From: an uncultured Collinsella sp.
GTDB lineage: Bacteria > Actinomycetota > Coriobacteriia > Coriobacteriales > Coriobacteriaceae
Direction of reading: 5' to 3'
Assembly: GCA_900542305.1 (NCBI GenBank)
Contig: UQMU01000001.1
Span: 111,418-175,417 of the forward strand
Length of the DNA: 64,000 nucleotides
Shown here in pieces: positions 60,597 through 64,000 of the stretch. Each line of letters opens with the position of its first letter. The stretch's first letter is position 1. The notes below the pieces were generated by a model. It was not told the DNA's origin and ran no database searches. It saw only the letters and a list, made by a program, of their open reading frames with translations. The translations under genes and the position numbers were made by a program.

Positions 60597-62500
60597 CAGC
60601 AGCCCTCCTCTCGCGCGACCGTCTTGGATTTAGCAATGTCCGAGACGTTAGAAGAACCGTCTGAGCGACCGATTAGCAGGTCCACCAACTCGTCTGCCAG
60701 CGACTCAACCGTATAGAGGCCGTCAAAGCGCAGCGGCACGCCTGCCTTCGCAAGCGCCAGCGCCATGCGCTGGGCAGCGGGAACACCCAAGCCGATTGAT
60801 TTAAGCTCATCCGCATGCGCAAAAACCTGAGCGGGCGTGCCTTCGGCAAACACCGCGCCCTCGTTCATCACGACGATGCGGTCGCAGCAATTGGCCAGGT
60901 CATCCATGCTGTGCGAAACCATGACAACGGTCAGGCCCTCGCGATGGAGTCGATCGATGAGCCCTAAGAAATCCCTGCGCGCAGCCGGGTCGAGCCCCGC
61001 CATGGGTTCATCGAGCACCAGGACTTCGGGCTCCATGGCGAGCACGCCGGCGAATGCCACACGCCGTTGCTGACCGCCCGAAAGCTCAAAGGGACTCTTG
61101 TCGCCGACCGTGGAAAGGTCGAGGCCCACGCGCGAGAGCGACGACTCGACACGACGGTCGACTTCATCTTGCGGCAAGCCAAGGTTGTGCGGACCAAACG
61201 CCACGTCCTGTGCCACGGTTTCGGCAAACAGCTGACGCTCGGGATATTGAAACACCACGCCGACCTTGGCCTTAACCGCGGCGGCGTCTTTCTTGTTTGA
61301 TAGATCGAGCTCCAGCGCGCGAACGGATCCCTCCTGGGGGCGAATCAAACCGTTGAGATGCTGGACCAGCGTCGACTTACCCGAACCGGTATGACCTGCC
61401 AAGCCCAGGAACTCGCCGCGACGCACCGTCAGCGATACATCGCGCAGCGCCCACGGGCTGCTGGGGTCGTTTCCCCAAAGGGCTTGTTTGTTCGATTTGC
61501 CCGCAGTGGCCGAGCGCTTGTGCCAGCGGTGGCGCTCGCGCGGACTGAGCGAATAACTGTACGAAACATGGGATAGTTCGATGACGGGCTCCGACGCGTT
61601 GTCCTCGTTGTCTACCGGAACAGTGCCGTCAGCGATTTCCAACTGGGATGCGGAAGACTGTCCCGCGGTGTCTGCCCCACTTCGCTCGGCATAAGCCTGC
61701 GCAATCTCAGCGACCATATCCACCTCGCGCACCTGCGCATGAACAGGCACGCCCTTCGTACGAAGCGCCATGCCCAGACGACACGACTCCGGCATATCCA
61801 GGTTGAGCTGCGCAAGCTCATCCGCCCGCGTCAAAATTTCCTCGGGCGTACCGAGCATGGCAACGTGCCCCGCCCGAAACACCGCGACACGATCGGCCTC
61901 GGCGGCTTCTTCCATAAAGTGCGTAATCATCACGATGGTCATACCGCGAGCGTGCAACGCGCGGCAAGCCTTCATGAGGCCCTTACGTCCACGCGGATCG
62001 AGCATCGAGGAAGCCTCGTCCAAAATGAGAACGCGCGGTTCCATGGCAAGCACGCCGGCAAGCGCCACGCGTTGCTTTTGGCCACCCGAAAGCGCATGGG
62101 TCTCGTGGCGCTCAAAGCCCACCAGGCCCACGCCCTTCAGCGCCTCGCGTACGCGCTGCGCAATTTGTGCCGATGGCACGCCAAGGTTTTCGGGACCGAA
62201 CGCAACGTCATCTTCGACAAGCGTTGCCACCAGCTGATCATCGGGATTCTGGAACACCATGCCCGCGGTCGAACGAATGTCGTAGACCAGCTCGGGGTCG
62301 GACGCATCCATGCCGTTGATGCGTACCGTGCCCGCATCGGGCTGCAACAGTGCATTCAGATGCTTGGCAAACGTCGACTTGCCCGACCCATTGCCACCGA
62401 GGATGCAGAAAAACTCCCCGTCCTCGATGTTCAGATCGACACCGTCGAGTGCCGACACGGCACCGTCATAGCTAAAGGAAACGCCCCGACACTCAATCAT
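60596..62500 (-). CDS. fused EcfA1-EcfA2 ATPase of the ECF transporter
   Basis: A 634-residue protein with two full ABC domains: Walker A GGNGSGKSTF (about 33-42) and GHTGSGKSTL (about 375-384), signatures LSGGQKQRV and LSGGQQRRV, and Walker B LILDEASSMLDP and LVLDEPMAGLDP. In most bacteria these are two genes. A 60-residue acidic linker joins them. The first domain has Ala-Ser-Ser after the Walker B Glu. It overlaps ribU by ATGA. Confidence 0.93.
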   Translation of the reverse strand: MIECRGVSFSYDGAVSALDGVDLNIEDGEFFCILGGNGSGKSTFAKHLNALLQPDAGTVRINGMDASDPELVYDIRSTAGMVFQNPDDQLVATLVEDDVAFGPENLGVPSAQIAQRVREALKGVGLVGFERHETHALSGGQKQRVALAGVLAMEPRVLILDEASSMLDPRGRKGLMKACRALHARGMTIVMITHFMEEAAEADRVAVFRAGHVAMLGTPEEILTRADELAQLNLDMPESCRLGMALRTKGVPVHAQVREVDMVAEIAQAYAERSGADTAGQSSASQLEIADGTVPVDNEDNASEPVIELSHVSYSYSLSPRERHRWHKRSATAGKSNKQALWGNDPSSPWALRDVSLTVRRGEFLGLAGHTGSGKSTLVQHLNGLIRPQEGSVRALELDLSNKKDAAAVKAKVGVVFQYPERQLFAETVAQDVAFGPHNLGLPQDEVDRRVESSLSRVGLDLSTVGDKSPFELSGGQQRRVAFAGVLAMEPEVLVLDEPMAGLDPAARRDFLGLIDRLHREGLTVVMVSHSMDDLANCCDRIVVMNEGAVFAEGTPAQVFAHADELKSIGLGVPAAQRMALALAKAGVPLRFDGLYTVESLADELVDLLIGRSDGSSNVSDIAKSKTVAREEGC

Positions 62501-63087
62501 GCGCGGCCTTTGACCTGGTCCTTTTTAGGCGTGATGAGGTTGGAGACTGCTTTATACACCACCAGCGTCAACACCGAGTTAAGCACGGTCTTGATAAGGT
62601 TGAACGGCAGGACGGCGGGAATCATGAGCGGGGCGATCACATCGACCGAGCCATACCAGAACCATACGCCAATGGTAAGGTTTGCGACCATAGACAGCGC
62701 TGTAGCGGCAATGACGCCGAGCACCAGGCCAATCACGGCACCCTTATAGGTATGCATCTTCTGGTAGACGATAGCCGCGGGCAGAATGTAGCCCAGCGTG
62801 GCAACCAGGTTCATAAGCGCGCCGACCCAGTCACCCGTGGTGAGCGCATGGATAACGATCGCCATGGCGGCAACAGCGGTACCGGCACCGGGACCATATG
62901 CAAACCCGCACACCATCGCCGGCACCAGCGACGGGTCATACGTCAAAAACGGCGCCGAAGGAAGGATAGGCAGCTGCACGTACATAAACAGGGCGCCCAA
63001 GGCGCACATCAACGCCATGGTAACGAGCTGTTTGGTGCTCCACCTATTCGTGTTCTCAAAATGGATATGCTGCGACTGTTCAGACAT
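62497..63087 (-). CDS. ribU: riboflavin ECF transporter S component RibU
   Basis: A 196-residue membrane protein with six helices that binds riboflavin. The LPILPSAPFLTYDPSLVPAMVCGFAYGP and GALMNLVATLGY stretches match RibU. Control by the FMN riboswitch directly upstream supports the substrate. ATG 63087 follows AGGTGA; the ATG at 63108 lies inside the riboswitch. Confidence 0.93.
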   Translation of the reverse strand: MSEQSQHIHFENTNRWSTKQLVTMALMCALGALFMYVQLPILPSAPFLTYDPSLVPAMVCGFAYGPGAGTAVAAMAIVIHALTTGDWVGALMNLVATLGYILPAAIVYQKMHTYKGAVIGLVLGVIAATALSMVANLTIGVWFWYGSVDVIAPLMIPAVLPFNLIKTVLNSVLTLVVYKAVSNLITPKKDQVKGRA

Positions 63088-63096
63088 AAGATCACC

Positions 63097-63285
63097 TGCC
63101 TCTTTCATCCGGACTCTAACCGTTGGTACTGGAATCTCACCAGTTCAGCCGGCATGCGAACCAACGCACACACGGGTCGCGGACTCATCGGCTCGGCCGC
63201 AGGCGTCTCGCCTGCACCACGGCGCCCCTTTGGCACCGCCCGATTTACCGCCAGTGGGGAATTTCACCCCGCCCTGAAACAGCAA
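63097..63285 (-). promoter_or_regulatory. FMN riboswitch (RFN element)
   Basis: The minus strand carries the hallmark blocks GGGCGGGGTGAAATTCCCCA, CTGGCGGTAAAT, AGTCCGCGACCC, GGTGAGATTCCAGTACC and AGTCCGGATGAAAGAGG in order. The last block almost reaches the ribU SD, so control is likely at translation initiation. Confidence 0.96.
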
Positions 63286-63290
63286 TTGCA

Positions 63291-63318
63291 AGTGTAGCAC
63301 CAGTAGGCTTTCGCGCAA
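63291..63318 (-). promoter_or_regulatory. promoter of the FMN riboswitch-ribU operon
   Basis: TTGCGC (63318-63313), 16-base spacer and TGCTACACT extended -10 (to 63291) on the minus strand. Confidence 0.65.
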
Positions 63319-63810
63319 GTATGCCATGGGTAATTTATGGCGGGGACCAGTTACCGCAACAACCACGTTCCCCACCCGTCCCAAAGTAACGCGCCTTTCG
63401 CGGCAAAGCCGCGAAACAGCGACCGGGACACGTATCCCCATCAGCCACGATCTCCGCCCACGCCGACCTCAAGGCCGTAAACGCAGGGGATCCGGGGGCG
63501 TGACGGGGCTTCTCTCCGGAACATTCCGCACTGATATTTTCTGTATTGAAGACGTCGATGATGCACCCGTATACCATTGACGTCGACACCATCAGATGCG
63601 GACCGCGCGGTGACCCCACATTCCGCTGGCGCCCACAGGGCTGCCCTCGTTTCCTGACATGTCCCGCGCGGGCCGCGGCGAGCCGAGACCGCCGCATGAC
63701 CTAATAGGAGCATGGAGCGATACCGCGGACCCGAACAACCGCATTCTATCGCGCCCCGTCAGTGTGCCGTCTGCCCGGTCCAGGCGAGCACGGAAAGAAC
63801 GGAGCGAGAC
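63319..63810. other. non-coding stretch holding the left part of an IS110-type element
   Basis: No protein gene is seen. A hairpin TTTCGCGG/CCGCGAAA lies near 63398-63418. The part close to the transposase start (about 63630-63810) would be the element's 5' non-coding end, which in the IS110 family encodes a bridge RNA. The left boundary of the element could not be fixed. Confidence 0.4.
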
Positions 63811-63951
63811 ATGCAAAACGAATCGATACCCGACGCCCGCGGGCCGGTCTTCTGCGGGGTCGACACCCACGCCGACTCGCACTGGCTGTACGTCCTGGAC
63901 TGGAGGGGCCGCAAGGTCCTGTCCCGCCAGTTCCCCGCCGACGCGGCGGGC
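63811..63951 (+). CDS. IS110-family transposase, N-terminal 47 codons only
   Basis: The translation includes VFCGVDTHADSHWLYVLDWR, the start of a RuvC-like DEDD domain, with the first catalytic Asp in GVDTHAD, then KVLSRQFPADAAG. The SD-like GGAGCGAG lies upstream of the ATG. It is cut off by sequencing adapter, so the rest of the gene is missing. A multicopy IS would explain why the assembly broke here. Confidence 0.8.
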
Positions 63952-64000
63952 AGATCGGAAGAGCACACGTCTGAACTCCAGTCACCTATGGCATCTCGTA
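63952..64000. other. Illumina TruSeq-type adapter (sequencing artefact)
   Basis: AGATCGGAAGAGCACACGTC and the following GAACTCCAGTCAC match the TruSeq read-1 adapter, then a 7-base index-like CTATGGC and ATCTCGTA. This is not genomic sequence. Confidence 0.97.

Noticed and set aside
63745..63985. Small frames crossing the contig end (MTGVQ, MCSSDL and GRAHV types)
   Set aside because: These peptides come from the Illumina adapter.

Overview
The window looks like the right-hand end of a draft-assembly contig from a GC-rich Coriobacteriia-type actinobacterium, most probably Collinsella or a close relative. That placement is an inference from gene content and order: disA-ispD-ispF-cysS-rlmB-NYN RNase and rpmG-tRNA-secE-nusG-rplK-rplA blocks, a fused EcfA pair, LAxTG-type anchoring and many small palindromic intergenic repeats. 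No 16S rRNA or marker comparison was possible. The last 49 bases are sequencing adapter, so the true genomic sequence ends at 63951.

Layout. 1-12.9 kb is mostly plus strand: a cut alpha/beta hydrolase, a lone PTS IIA protein, asnS, a WYL regulator, a three-gene ABC importer, a wall-anchored 5'-nucleotidase, an MscS channel, and a coupled pair made of a ParB-like/BMP fusion and a metallophosphoesterase. 13-17.4 kb is the minus-strand translation block (tuf, rpmG, secE, nusG, rplK, rplA, four tRNAs). 17.4-19.9 kb is a repeat-rich tRNA interval followed by an HTH-HipA-like kinase gene under a 22-bp perfect palindrome. 19.9-25.4 kb is the yac-like block ending in disA. 25.4-28.3 kb inserts a Mn2+ riboswitch with mntP and a hipBA pair with three evenly spaced operators. 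28.3-40.7 kb carries pepD, clpC, a TetR regulator with a giant acyl-CoA dehydratase activase, a DUF2798 protein and a ThrE-type exporter. 41-53 kb carries lysS (fused to a tRNA-binding domain), greA, tatA, tRNA-Pro, ispE, veg, dtd, rdgB, rph, murI, a HAD phosphatase, murE and asnB. 53.2-58.6 kb holds tRNA-Val, an inverted-repeat element and the argCJBD arginine operon. 58.9-63.3 kb holds two pyridoxamine-oxidase-like proteins and a riboflavin ECF transporter behind an FMN riboswitch. The contig breaks inside an IS110-family insertion sequence.

How it works together. Most genes are housekeeping: translation, tRNA charging and proofreading, isoprenoid precursor synthesis (ispD, ispE, ispF), peptidoglycan (murI, murE), arginine and asparagine synthesis, and proteostasis (clpC). 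Accessory content sits at the seams of the conserved blocks and next to tRNAs: two HipA-type kinases with unrelated palindromic operators, the repeat clusters and the IS end. A recurrent theme is small hairpins with an apical GGGGACAG-like sequence that start directly at stop codons.
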